From NCBI GenBank assembly GCA_050084515.1, contig CM114273.1:8990001-9054000 (forward strand): a DNA stretch of 64,000 bases, given 5' to 3'. The notes beneath the pieces are model-generated. The model searched no databases and was not told the origin of the DNA. It saw only the letters and a program-made list of their open reading frames with translations. How positions within the stretch are numbered: the stretch's first letter is position 1; every line of letters starts with the position of its first letter. Positions 49,667-59,345 of the stretch are shown here, in pieces. This stretch comes from Blasia pusilla. Lineage: Eukaryota > Marchantiophyta > Marchantiopsida > Blasiales. The position numbers and the translations under genes were made by a program.

Positions 49667-52014
49667 CATTTTCATTGGAGGTTTCAAGACACGGATCAAA
49701 AAATGGGATAATAAAATTTGAAATTTTTTTCACAGCTCTATTTTTGTTGAAAATTTTCAAGAGAGCTACATGCGCCTAGGGAATCATGTCTCCCAAGTTT
49801 CAAATCAAGATGACATACTTGGAGAAGATGAAAAATGAAAGGACTCCATTTTCATTGGATGTTTAAGGGCGCGCGTCAAAAAATGATATGATAAATTTTG
49901 AGGTTTTGGTCAAAACTTGATTTGACTTGAAAATTTTCAAGGAATCTACATACATCCAAGGGATCATTTCTGCCAATTTTTAACTCAAGATGACATACTT
50001 GAACAAGATGAAAATCCAAAAGAACCCATTTTGAATTGAAGGTTTAAGGGCGCGGGTCAAAAAATGTGCTAATAAATTTTGAGGTTTTGGTCACAACTCC
50101 ATTGAAATTGAAACTTTTAAAGGGAGCTACACACACCCTGGGGATAATTTCTACCAAGTTTCAAATGAAGATGACATACTTGGAGATGATGAAAAAATGA
50201 AAAGAAACCATTCTCATAGGAGGTTTAACGGCGCTGGTCAAAAAATGACTTAATTAATTTTGAGGTTTTGGTCATAACTCCATTGGACTTGAAAATTTAC
50301 AAGGAATCTATATACACACTAGAAATCATGCCCACCAAGTTTCAATTGATGATGAGATACTTCGACCAGAACAAAAAATCAAAAGACTCCATTTTAATTG
50401 GGGTTTCACTAGGAGAGCGAGTCAAAAAATGAGTTAATAACTTTTGAGGTTTTGGTCACAACTCCATTGGACTTGAAACTTTTCTAAGGAGCTAAATACA
50501 ACCTGGGGATCATGGGCACCAAGTTTCAATTGAATATTAGATACTTGGACAAGATGAAAAATCAAAAGACTCCATTTTAATTGGAGGTTTAAGAGCGGGT
50601 CAAAAAATGAGTTAATAAATTTTCAAGTTTTGGTCACAACTCCATTGTACTTTAAAGTTTGAAACGGAGCTACATACACCTTGATCATGTCTACCAAGTA
50701 GCAAATCAAGATGACATACTTGAAAAAGATGAAAAATGAAAAGACCCTATTGTCATTGGAGGTTTAAGGGTGCGGGTCAAGAAATGAGTTAATAATTTTT
50801 GAGGTTGTGCTCACAATTCCATTGGACTTGAAACTTTGCAAAAAATCTACATACACCTTGGGGATCATGTTTACCAAGTGGCAACTCCAGATGACATACT
50901 TGAAAAAGATAAAAAAATGAAAAGACCCCATTCTGAATTAGAGGTTTAAGGGCGCAGGTCAAAAAATGAGTTAATAACTTTTGAGGTTTTGGTCACAACT
51001 CCATTGGACTTGAAACTTTTTAAGGAATCTAAATACACCCTGAAGATAATTTTTAACAAGTTTCAATTCAATGTGACTTACTTGGGCAAGATGAAAAATG
51101 TATTATCATTGGAGGTTTAACGGCGCGGGTCAAAAAATGAGTAAATTAATTTTGACGTTTTGGTCACAACTCCATTGGACTTGAAACTTTACTAGGAATC
51201 TACATACACATTGGGGATCATGCCCACCCACAAATTTTCAATTGATGATGAGATACTTCGACAAGAAGAAAAATCAGAAGACTCCATTTTAATTGGAGGT
51301 TTAAGAGCACGGGTCAAAAAATGAGTTAATAAATGTTGAGGTTTTGGTCACAATTCCATTGGATTTGAAACTTTGTAAAGGAGCTAAATTCACCCAGGGG
51401 ATCATGTATACCAAAATTCAATTCAAGTTGACATACTTGAACAAGATGAAAAATCAAAAGTCTCCATTCTCGTTGGAGGTCTAAGGGCGCAGGTCAAAAA
51501 ATGAGTTAATTGATTTTGAGGTTTTTTTCACAACTCATTGGACTTGAAACTTTGTTACAAATCTACATACATCCTAGGAATAATTTATACCAAGTATCAA
51601 CTCAAGATGACATACTTGAACAAGATGAAAAATGAAAGGACTCCATTGTCATTGGAGGTTTAAGGGCGCCAGTCAAAAAATGAGTGAATAAATTTTGAGG
51701 TTTTGGTCACAACTCCAATTTATGTGAAACTTTGCAAGGGAGATACTTGCACTTACAAAATCTTGTCTACCAAGTTTCAATTGACGATGACTTACTTGGA
51801 AAAGATGAAAAATGAAAGGACTCCATTTTCATTGGAGGTTTAACGACGCGGGTCAAAACATGATATAATAAATTTTTAGGTTTTTTTCACCACTGCACTA
51901 GACTTGAAACTTTGCAAGGGAGCTAAATTCATAGTGGGGATCATGTATACAAAGTTTCAATTGTAGATGACATACTTGGACAAGATGAAAATTTAAAGGA
52001 CTCCATTTTCATTG
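49667..52014. repeat. Satellite array, 13 monomers of about 180 bp
   Basis: A monomer with the landmarks TTTCATTGGAGGTTTAAGGG, GGTCAAAAAATGAGTTAATA, TTTTGAGGTTTTGGTCACAA, CTCCATTGGACTTGAAACTT and AAGATGACATACTTGGA repeats head to tail. The GTCAAAAAATG landmark (T of GTC) falls at 49696, 49876, 50057, 50238, 50422, 50600, 50777, 50959, 51130, 51314, 51494, 51673 and 51853, a mean spacing of 179.8 bp. Monomers differ by roughly 10-25%. A fourteenth monomer is cut by the TIR element at 52014 and resumes at 63805. The length is typical of plant centromeric or heterochromatic satellites. Confidence 0.95.
52007..52014. repeat. Left target-site duplication TTTCATTG of the TIR element
   Basis: The eight bases TTTCATTG of the satellite monomer directly precede the element's CTCGGGGG terminus. 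They are repeated exactly at 63797-63804 after its other end. Confidence 0.93.
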
Positions 52015-52065
52015 CTCGGGGGGGACACTCTATGTATACCTCCTACATCACCTACGACGTTTTGG
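52015..52065 (+). repeat. Left terminal inverted repeat
   Basis: The outer eight bases CTCGGGGG match the right end exactly. CACT at positions 12-15 also matches. After a divergent middle, CATCACCTACGAC (about 52046-52058) matches CATCACGTACGAC of the right end with one mismatch and a 1-nt offset. The repeat is therefore about 45 bp and imperfect. Confidence 0.8.
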
Positions 52066-52389
52066 GGTCGGAAACCCCTAACTTATAAGTGAAAATTTTT
52101 TTTTCCTCCCCCTTACTTACTTTAAAATCACAATTTTTTAAAAATTATGACCCCTATATTTTGTTAAGTAAATTTGTGTCCTTGATTTGTTTAGGGGCTT
52201 GAAAGTAAAGATAAGTACCCTTCGCGCGGCGGTCTTGTATTGTTGTACTTGATAATAGGCTATCAAAAACTTTCAGCAATACCCAAGCCACTGCCAAACA
52301 TAGTATGATATGTAAGGTGGAATTATCTGCATGTTTCCATTGTATCAATATTTAGTGCAACTTCCACTTTCCCCATTACTATGACACCT

Positions 52390-52448
52390 ATGACAGAGAG
52401 GAATTGAACCTCTGTATGGGCAGGATGCTCATATGGCCACGCCGTCAT
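52390..52448 (-). tRNA. tRNA-like sequence with acceptor stem and T arm (truncated)
   Basis: On the minus strand, ATGACGG and CTGTCAT form a 7-bp acceptor-like stem (one G-T pair), and AGAGG-TTCAATT-CCTCT is a perfect T arm containing the B box GGTTCAATTCC. GGCGTGGCCATATGAGCA resembles an A box and D arm. Only 28 nt lie between acceptor and T stem, instead of about 40, so a normal anticodon arm cannot form. It is best read as a degenerate or minimal tRNA, or a SINE promoter. Confidence 0.45.
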
Positions 52449-52555
52449 CCCCCTAATCTATCCCCTCCCAAAACTAGCCTATCATAAACTCAGAAAATGA
52501 CTTCACACTATAACATGCACATCACTTGGCAAAAGACGACACGCTGCGGATGTAA

Positions 52556-53743
52556 TCATTGATCACTCAGTAAATCATCTTTGTTATCCAATTCATATAT
52601 CCTGGATGTAAGACTTGGTTTCATGGACAAGCTCACATTTGAAATTACCATTTCAATGTCTATATATTGGCCATCACATGCATCATATGTGAACAAGGTG
52701 TTGCTCTTACCTGTGCGCCGATACCAATTGCACAATATCTGACAAACACTGCCTGTCTGTCCATCTTTTGGGATAGGTCGGTCCAAAAGATCAATAGGAG
52801 ATCTACATCTACCCCATTGACTACCGTATTTTTGTTTGATGAATAGAATGCGACCTAACCAAAACTCTTTTCTAGGGACTATTCTGTTCTCATCCAAGTC
52901 TTTTTGTTTTCTCTTCTTTGACTTACTTGATCTAGTAGAAGGTCCAACTTGTGTAGTAGACTCAAACAAAATAGCTACATCACTTCCAATGTCAACATAA
53001 CAAGTTGGGCAATCTAGATTACTTGGTTCTTTTACCTTACCTGTAGTGTAATATGTTTTCTTGGACATCCGTGTTAGCCTATCTTTAGAAATGAAAGGAT
53101 TGCAGGCCCAATCACTCACCAAAGTGGACTTGTAGTATATTTTGCCTTCAAATGTCACAGTAGGCACAATTTGACAAGGAACTCCATCTGTGCACTCCTG
53201 CATTGAACTGAATACATGCCTTACCTCATGTCCCAATATTTCTGTCTCTATGGATAGATTGTTATCTGCATCCTCAGCCAAGTCCTCACCAATCACTCTA
53301 AACTCAAGAGAGGTTGGTGCATCACTTTCCCAAGCATCAAGACTATTGAAATCCCTCTTCATTGGGTTATCAATTTTTGTTTCATCAACTCTAGACTCCT
53401 TGGGTGGGCAAGGACCTACTATTGGTCTATGTTCAACAAAATCCTCAGAGTCATCACATGCAACTACCTCATTTATAACAGCAGAAGCAGGCCATGTCTC
53501 TGCCTCCACATCTTGTGGATGCAACCACCATCGCCTCTGACCTGTAGGCAAAGAGGACCTAGGAGATATACTTAACCTGCTCAATATTGATTTTGCTTCA
53601 TCCAAACCTTCTTTAAGGGCATGAACTACCATCTCATTAGTCTGAATTAATGAATAGTCAAACAGATTAGGAGCATCTTCTCCTATACCTAACGGATTGG
53701 AGAGTTCCCCACACGTGATCTTGCTTTGGATGAGACCGACCAA
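52556..53743 (-). CDS. Unrecognised 395-residue C-terminal part of the TIR-element protein
   Basis: The longest open frame of the element. It has DEAKSILSRLSISPRSSLPT near residue 50, acidic stretches (VVACDDSEDFVEHRP), a middle segment DGVPCQIVPTVTFEGKIYYK, a basic patch STRSSKSKKRKQKDLDENR near residue 290, and GRILFIKQKYGSQWGRCRSP. I recognise no family. Its strand, position and the join just upstream (sequence LNRLAGLEFGPEGLK, then a frame change near 53740) make it the likely 3' exon of the transposase-like gene. The internal Met is only the first in the frame, probably not the start. Confidence 0.55.
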   Translation of the reverse strand: MVGLIQSKITCGELSNPLGIGEDAPNLFDYSLIQTNEMVVHALKEGLDEAKSILSRLSISPRSSLPTGQRRWWLHPQDVEAETWPASAVINEVVACDDSEDFVEHRPIVGPCPPKESRVDETKIDNPMKRDFNSLDAWESDAPTSLEFRVIGEDLAEDADNNLSIETEILGHEVRHVFSSMQECTDGVPCQIVPTVTFEGKIYYKSTLVSDWACNPFISKDRLTRMSKKTYYTTGKVKEPSNLDCPTCYVDIGSDVAILFESTTQVGPSTRSSKSKKRKQKDLDENRIVPRKEFWLGRILFIKQKYGSQWGRCRSPIDLLDRPIPKDGQTGSVCQILCNWYRRTGKSNTLFTYDACDGQYIDIEMVISNVSLSMKPSLTSRIYELDNKDDLLSDQ

Positions 53744-53870
53744 TCTTTAATCCTTCTGGTCCAAATTCCAAGCCAGCCAGTCTATTCAACCCCACTGCAC
53801 TATCCAAAAAAGACCCAAAATCATAGTTCCGTTCATGGCCACTCATTCCACCTACCTTGCTGAAGAAGAT

Positions 53871-54913
53871 CTAACAACAATCAGATCCTAGGAGGTGAAA
53901 TGGAACTTGCAAGTATGGATACTTGTCACGGAGAGCACACATTAGTAATACAATAAAATAGCAAGACATGTTGATATCATGGAAAGCTTGCACTAATATC
54001 ATGTTCTTCTCTGTCACAGATCCTATACTCCCTGTCACAGAATGATCACCATGTCTCAACCAAAGTCTCCAGAGTCGAAAGAACCACGACACTTTAGATG
54101 CCAAAACTACACGACTCCTCAAGTCATGCTTACGTGAGAAGAAAATATCAATGTAATTACCACAAACCTCCAAGTATAGTTGGGTCCCTAGGCTTCTGTC
54201 ATGGCGAACATCCATTCTCTCAAACATATCCTGCAAACAAGCTTGCACTCTCTTTGAAGCAATTCGTTGAGGCCCAACCCAATTTTGCCTATCAGTCCTA
54301 TTCACATCATCCCACTTCAAGCCATGCTCGTGAATTTTGTAGTGGTTATAGACATTTGTCACATATGACAGAGATGCATGTTGATTTCCAAGGACACAAG
54401 TAGTTGAGCATCTATCTAATGGATTAATTGCTTTCTTCCCATTGTGAGGTGTATCTTGGTCTCCAAAGCCATACAGATCACCATTAGGAAGAATAGAGAC
54501 AGAATATTGCCATCCTTCCCACCCCACACTATACCTACGTGCAGTAGAGTTAACACCCCTAAAATCCTCCATCATTAGTTTTCTACGACGAGCATCCCCG
54601 TCACTAGCATGTCCTAATAACGGCCCGACATCAAGCCGACAATACTCATTCCATATTTCTTTTTTGCACTCCTTTGTTGTCTCACCCACTCTGCAGTTGA
54701 ACTTGTTACACGGGCAAGAATACGGATGGCCAATTTAGGCATAGATTCATGAAGAGGATTTACAATCACAACTCTTGCATACATGCCTTTACAATAACCC
54801 TGGAAAGTACTTACAATCTTGTGGTAGCCCTCATCACCCTCCCCGACCAGTACTTCCATTCCATATGAACATTGGTGTGCCTCTTTGGGCCCACAAAATC
54901 CAATCAGTATCAT
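53871..54913 (-). CDS. Transposase-like core with GHASDGDARRRK motif (family unknown)
   Basis: 54614-54913 begins MILIGFCGPKEAHQCSYGME; the preceding codons read SLGDDGRPS after a likely splice acceptor. After a frame change near 54690, 53871-54689 reads CKKEIWNEYCRLDVGPLLGH, then the motif GHASDGDARRRK (54578-54613). GDLYGFGDQDTPHNGKKAIN, LKWDDVNRTDRQNWVGPQRI and RLWRLWLRHGDHSVTGSIGS follow, then KNMILVQAFHDINMSCYFIV. Isolated acidic residues after predicted strands suggest an RNase H-like transposase fold. That is inference; I cannot place the DDE triad or the superfamily. Confidence 0.5.
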
Positions 54914-55033
54914 ACTTGGCCTCCCATCGTCACCCAGACTCTTTAATGTTAGCTTTTATTCACAAGGAAAAAAATTGCTCAAAGGCTTATAATTTGTTGT
55001 ATTGAATCTCGCTTATAATTTTTGTATTGAATC

Positions 55034-55899
55034 TCAAACACTCACCTGGCCTCTCCTTAATCCTTGTTTCATCCTCTGCCAAATATTACAGGACATCTCC
55101 TTCAATTCCAAGAGTTTGCTTTGATGCGAGATAAAATTCTCGCCAACCTCCATGAATATCTCTTTGCGTAATCCAGCTCTAAAGGGTGGTAACTTGGCTC
55201 TATCTCGCTTCAATGTTTTTAGACTTGGACCACCTAAGTTCTTCTGAAAGCAGTGGGCCACTTGCCTACCACCAAATTGTAGCATTGCTTGGGCTATGGC
55301 TTTGGTTCTCTTATCAGACCTAAAACCCTTGGCACCCTGGTTAGATTTCTAGCAACATCTGTCATGAAATCCCATAACCCTTCTTTGCCACCAAATGCTC
55401 CAGTCCTATGCCCATTCACTATATTCCTAAGGAACAGTCTCAGATCCTTCCTATTTGTAGCTACTCCTAACAATTCCTCTAGCTTCCTCCGCCTAGTACT
55501 CAAGGCAGCTACTTTGGCAGCATACTATGATAGAAGCCATCGTTGCTTTCTGAATTTGGAAGTTAAATTTGCAACGTGTTTTTTGTGCTCGGTCTTGGTA
55601 AGACAATCCAACCGTATCCCCCCACTGGTATCTCTGGCTCCTCTTGGCACTACAGCTTCTGCTTCCCTGTGCACCCGACCACGGAAATCATCCAATCTCT
55701 TTACTGACTCACATTTACTACACGTTAGGTTCATAAACCCGCCACCATTGTAAGACAACCTTTCACATTGCTTGTGTCTAAAACAACCATGAATGGTCAC
55801 TATAGACTCTAGAGTAGGATTGTAAACTGCACACAACAAAGTTAACTCACAATCCCACAAGGCCCCTCCCTCTTGATCATCAAGAACATGCCTTGACAT
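55034..55899 (-). CDS. TIR-element protein, middle exons (CxxC motifs, FGGR region)
   Basis: 55525-55899 has GCFRHKQCERLSYNGGGFMN and LTCSKCESVKRL, with paired cysteines that may bind zinc, then RLDCLTKTEHKKHVANLTSK. A TAG near 55525 is followed in the same frame by AALSTRRRKLEELLGVATNR and FLRNIVNGHRTGAFGGKEGL. After a frame change near 55340, KSNQGAKGFRSDKRTKAIAQ runs into MLQFGGRQVAHCFQKNLGGP and ends LRRGQ at a clear splice donor (GTGAGT at about 55044). The run FGGR...N.GGPS..T resembles the pre-core region of large transposases, but I know no exact match. Confidence 0.5.
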
Positions 55900-56444
55900 C
55901 CATCCGATCTCCTCTCCACTTTACCATTTCATCCCACAATCCCCAACAAAGCAAACTTAGTCTGGATCTATTGCTTTGGATCGACCCACCTTTCCCTGAA
56001 GAGCTCCCAACATTGGACTTATCTCCTGTAAAGAACTTGAGGATTGATCCCTGTGATGGGTGTTGATCCCTAGTATCTGCTTTCCTTGGTCTTCCTCTCT
56101 TCCCAGACCTCAATGCAATCTCCACAGAAGCCTCCTTGACCTCAGAGGCATCCAAGTGATCCCGGCTAACCATGTGTTGTCTCAAATTATGATCCAAATT
56201 CAGTTTCTTTGGGCACATGTCTCAGTATGCAACTTTCCACAGACCCTACACTGACCTTAAATAGGTATGACATATTGGCATCTTTGAGGATCATGGGAGA
56301 TGGTGTCACAAAGAACACCTCCCTATCACCCCCAACATCCTCATTCAATTGGGAGACAATCTCTAGTCCTCTAGAGATGGCCTCACCATGATCAAAATGA
56401 GATCTGTGAACAACATCACTAGGCTCCATCAATGATGTAGGCAA
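55880..56444 (-). CDS. TIR-element protein, N-terminal exons: zinc finger, AT-hook-like and PIP box
   Basis: 56187-56444 and 55880-56218 overlap in different frames. Across the junction, CRVCGKLHTETC in one frame and PKKLNLDHNLRQHMVSRDH in the other look like one C2H2-type finger split by a frameshift or splice. Next comes GKRGRPRKADTRD, an AT-hook-like core. Then QGSILKFF (56030-56053) is an exact PCNA-interacting PIP box (QxxIxxFF). A Ser/Gly-rich linker and LLCWGLWDEMVKWRGDRM follow. Zinc finger plus PIP box near the N-terminus fits a DNA transposase that binds its ends and replication forks (inference). Confidence 0.5.
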
Positions 56445-57441
56445 TTTTCTTCTCTTACAAAAACTATCCTTGTGTTTCGGGTTAACTAGATGCTTTGCCT
56501 AAAGTTGCTAAAGCAATTTGCAATAGCTTTCACATTTTGGGAATTCTCTGCATTCCCATAGTTCACTCTACACTCCAAACACTCTAGGTGTCCTCGACAT
56601 CTGTTCCATCATCCCATGTCCTCACCCTCCAATTGTGGTCTTTGTATCCATTCTTCTCAACCCACTTCCCTAACTGATGAACTCATCATTCCAAAGATTT
56701 TGCACTGGATCGCCATCAACATTGACTCAAACGAGGCCCGAAGTAACCTTGGTTTGAGATATCCATTGAACCCACCGGATGTGCCTCAATTTCAGTATGG
56801 TTCGAGACACAAGAGCCGAACGCTCGATTTGACTCTGATGAGACACGATGGTTGCAGAAGACCGAGAGGACACTTGCGTTGTCTTCCCACAAGGGCCTAT
56901 AGGTAATTGTTGAATGACACCTACTATACCATCCAATTCCATCAGCGAGAATTACCTTCTCTGCATTCGATCGTTCTACCAGGAGCGTGAAGTCCCAAAA
57001 ATCAAAATCAAATTCCACAATTGCAGAACATTTCAGATTTAAAATGCTTAGTGTCCGCCCATCTAAGTATCCTAAGACACAAATAGGCTCATCATTCTCT
57101 CCTTCACCCTCTTTTCAACTTGATCGATACTAGCTCTAGTACAGGTCAACATTGGAAACTATGGGGATACATATAGGAACCTGTTATACAAACCACAACA
57201 GAGAATACAACACCACAGATCAGATCCAAAGCAATTCTTTGTGAGAGGTTATAGCATTTTGGACACCATAGGAGTATACACATTGATGTCCCCTCCTTAA
57301 TTTAAGATATTGCGTTTAAAGCCACCACGGGGCAAACATTTTCTTCTAAATCCTCAATCCTAAATCGCAAAACCTAGTGGCCAAACTTGCTAAATCAATT
57401 GATGTTAAAGTGGATCTTCCATCAATTACACGAATAAAGGT
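56445..57441. other. Interval between PHD cassette and zinc-finger exon
   Basis: About 1 kb with no frame I can assign. On the minus strand 56727-57018 holds overlapping frames of up to 100 residues with no domain. It could be an intron joining the PHD cassette to the transposase-like gene, or separate intergenic DNA. Confidence 0.35.
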
Positions 57442-58167
57442 TTAATCCCGAGTAGGTACAGACTGGCCCTCTGGAATTATATGACGACGGCAATACACAA
57501 GTCGCCACTCACCAAAATTCCACCGGCCATTAACATCACAACCTTTATGCAGGTGTCTCTTGCCTCCTGGGGTTTGATCATAACACCAAGCACGGGGGCA
57601 TCTACGACACTGCACTAAGTCATATATACCCGCCTGATATATCTTGCACGCATCACAATAGTGATGCGAGCAGATGAGTGCATCAGGAGCAACAAGATGG
57701 CTTTGCATTGTGTGAGCCTCGAGGTGAGCCTACGAGAGTCCTCCGACAAGCAAGCGGGTCTTCACACATCCCGGGTGATAAAAGGAATAACAATCCGGGT
57801 GAGCACACTTGATGAGTCGTGTCTCAAACTCAGTATGCCCAACAACACGACCAACCAGCCCACAAGAGAAACAAATGGATCTGTCATCAACACATAGGTC
57901 ACATATCCAAGGTCCACTCCAATCGTGATGTCTAGGCAGCACAACAGGGATGCACGTCTTACCCTTGCCACTATCTGGGTTGGTGGGCATGCTACCTCCA
58001 ATCCAATGAAAATGGCGACCACAAGCACCATCACAAAATATAACATCACCTCCCTCATCACAAGAAAAGCAGCATGGGGGATCCATCCGGTGATGCTCAG
58101 CATATGAGTATTGATCTAATAGGGGAACATTCGCCATTGTGTATGTGTGTACGCAATTCTTACCCAC
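57442..58167 (-). pseudogene. EDM2-like PHD / extended PHD cassette, one in-frame stop
   Basis: In one frame of 241 codons, broken only by a TAG at about codon 146, three zinc modules follow. The first is CCFSCDEGGDVIFCDGACGR followed by HFHW, ending WICDLC. The second is RSICFSCGLVGRV followed by IKCAHPDCYSFYHPGCVKTR. The third is LICSHHYCDACKIYQAGIYD, then LVQCRRCPRAWC and RLVYCRRH. This C4HC3 plus extended-PHD order is that of plant EDM2 and relatives, chromatin readers that act on transposon-containing genes. Only the PHD block is present, not the methyltransferase-like remainder of EDM2. It may be a 5' exon of the element's gene or a captured host fragment. Confidence 0.7.
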
Positions 58168-58610
58168 GGTAGAGAATAGTCACCCACGATGACTCTCTAT
58201 GATGCGCAAAAAGGACCAGAAATCCACTAGTTGTCAAATCCAATGGCCTCCAATAGGGCAGCCACTTCCCTATGGTCTCCTTCAATACGCCCTGCACAAA
58301 TAGAATGCCAGCATGTGCAATCAGATTTATCTTTGACAAGTTTTGGTAACACCAAAACTATTCAACACATTCACTAGCCTATATGCACAAACCCCGTTTA
58401 GTAACACACCAGAATTGTTCACCACATTCAGAGCCTACTGATCACATAAGGCACAGACTAGAGGGAAGTTTCAATCTACATCTACTGAATGTCAAAGAAA
58501 CACTCCCCAGAGGAATCCCAAAGTTCATCTAATCTCTAGCACAATTCTATGGGACACCTCAACAATTTGCATTTCTTTGCAACTCCAGGAAGAGTCTTTG
58601 GTGTAAGAGA

Positions 58611-58670
58611 TACTTGCACCCAAGGTGTAATACAGATTCCTATTACCAAATACTTGCACCCAAGGTGTAA
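58611..58670. repeat. 20-bp direct repeat, 40-bp period
   Basis: TACTTGCACCCAAGGTGTAA occurs exactly at 58611-58630 and 58651-58670, just ahead of the copia remnant. The unit is itself partly palindromic (TTGCACC/GGTGTAA). Confidence 0.85.
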
Positions 58671-58679
58671 GAGAGGAAG

Positions 58680-59345
58680 ATCATGTTGAAAATGGTCAGC
58701 CTAGAAGTGCAGCCAAGCAAGTTATTCGAGCACATGAGTCCACATAGGGAGTGATCAAGGAGATCTAAGAGCAAAGGAAATCTGGAAAAATTTCCAAACC
58801 TGTAGAAAGGTTGGGGATAAATGAAGCTCATGCTATTGAAGAAGGAGTTGTAGAGCCCAACTCTTTGAGTGAGGCTATGAGCAGGAATGATTCGAACCAG
58901 TGGGAGCAGGCTATGGCAGAAGAAAAGGTCTCATTAGAGAAAAATGAGACATGGGAGTTTGTAGATTTTCCACCTGGTAGAAAGACCATTGGTTGGTGTC
59001 AGAGCAGATTTAGCATACCCAGTTGGTGTCTTAGCCAGGTACACCAGAAAACCTACAATAGAACATTGGAAATGTCTGAAGAGAGTATTCAGATATTTGC
59101 GTGGCACAACAAGAACATACTTGGAATATAGGCATCAAGAAAATGGACCAATCTTGGAAGGGTTCTCAGATGCAAGTTGGGGAGATGATACTGATGAAAA
59201 AAGATCAAAAAGTGGATATGTCTACTTGTTAAGTGGAGGGGTGATCAGCTGGAGCAGACTCTACAACTGAGGCAGAGTACATGGCGCTTTCTCTTGCTGC
59301 TCAAGAGGTGATCTGGTTGACGAGCTTATTGAATAATCTTGGATA
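58680..59345 (+). pseudogene. Ty1/copia pol remnant with RT deleted
   Basis: SLSEAMSRNDSNQWEQAMAE and NETWEFVDFPPGRKTIG are the start of a copia reverse transcriptase. At about 58995 the sequence jumps to VRADLAYPVGVLARYTRKPT, IEHWKCLKRVFRYLRGTTRT, LEGFSDASWGDDTDEKRSKS and GYVYLLSGGVISW (RNase H). After a small deletion it continues STTEAEYMALSLAAQEVIWL. The whole RT core, including its YxDD site, is missing. LTRs were not seen. It lies within the TIR element. Confidence 0.8.

Noticed and set aside
49667-52014. CRISPR array
   Set aside because: Units are 180-bp diverged tandem monomers without a repeat-spacer pattern, in a plant genome.
53190-53540. 116-codon plus-strand frame opposite the 395-residue frame
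   Set aside because: Antisense shadow of the longer minus-strand frame; no domain of its own.
55289-55753. 154-codon plus-strand frame
   Set aside because: Antisense of minus-strand exons that carry CxxC and basic motifs; Phe/Leu/Ser-rich as expected of a shadow.
52015-58170. KDZ (Kyakuja-Dileera-Zisupton) element
   Set aside because: The 8-bp duplication fits, but I see none of the KDZ transposase motifs in the protein.
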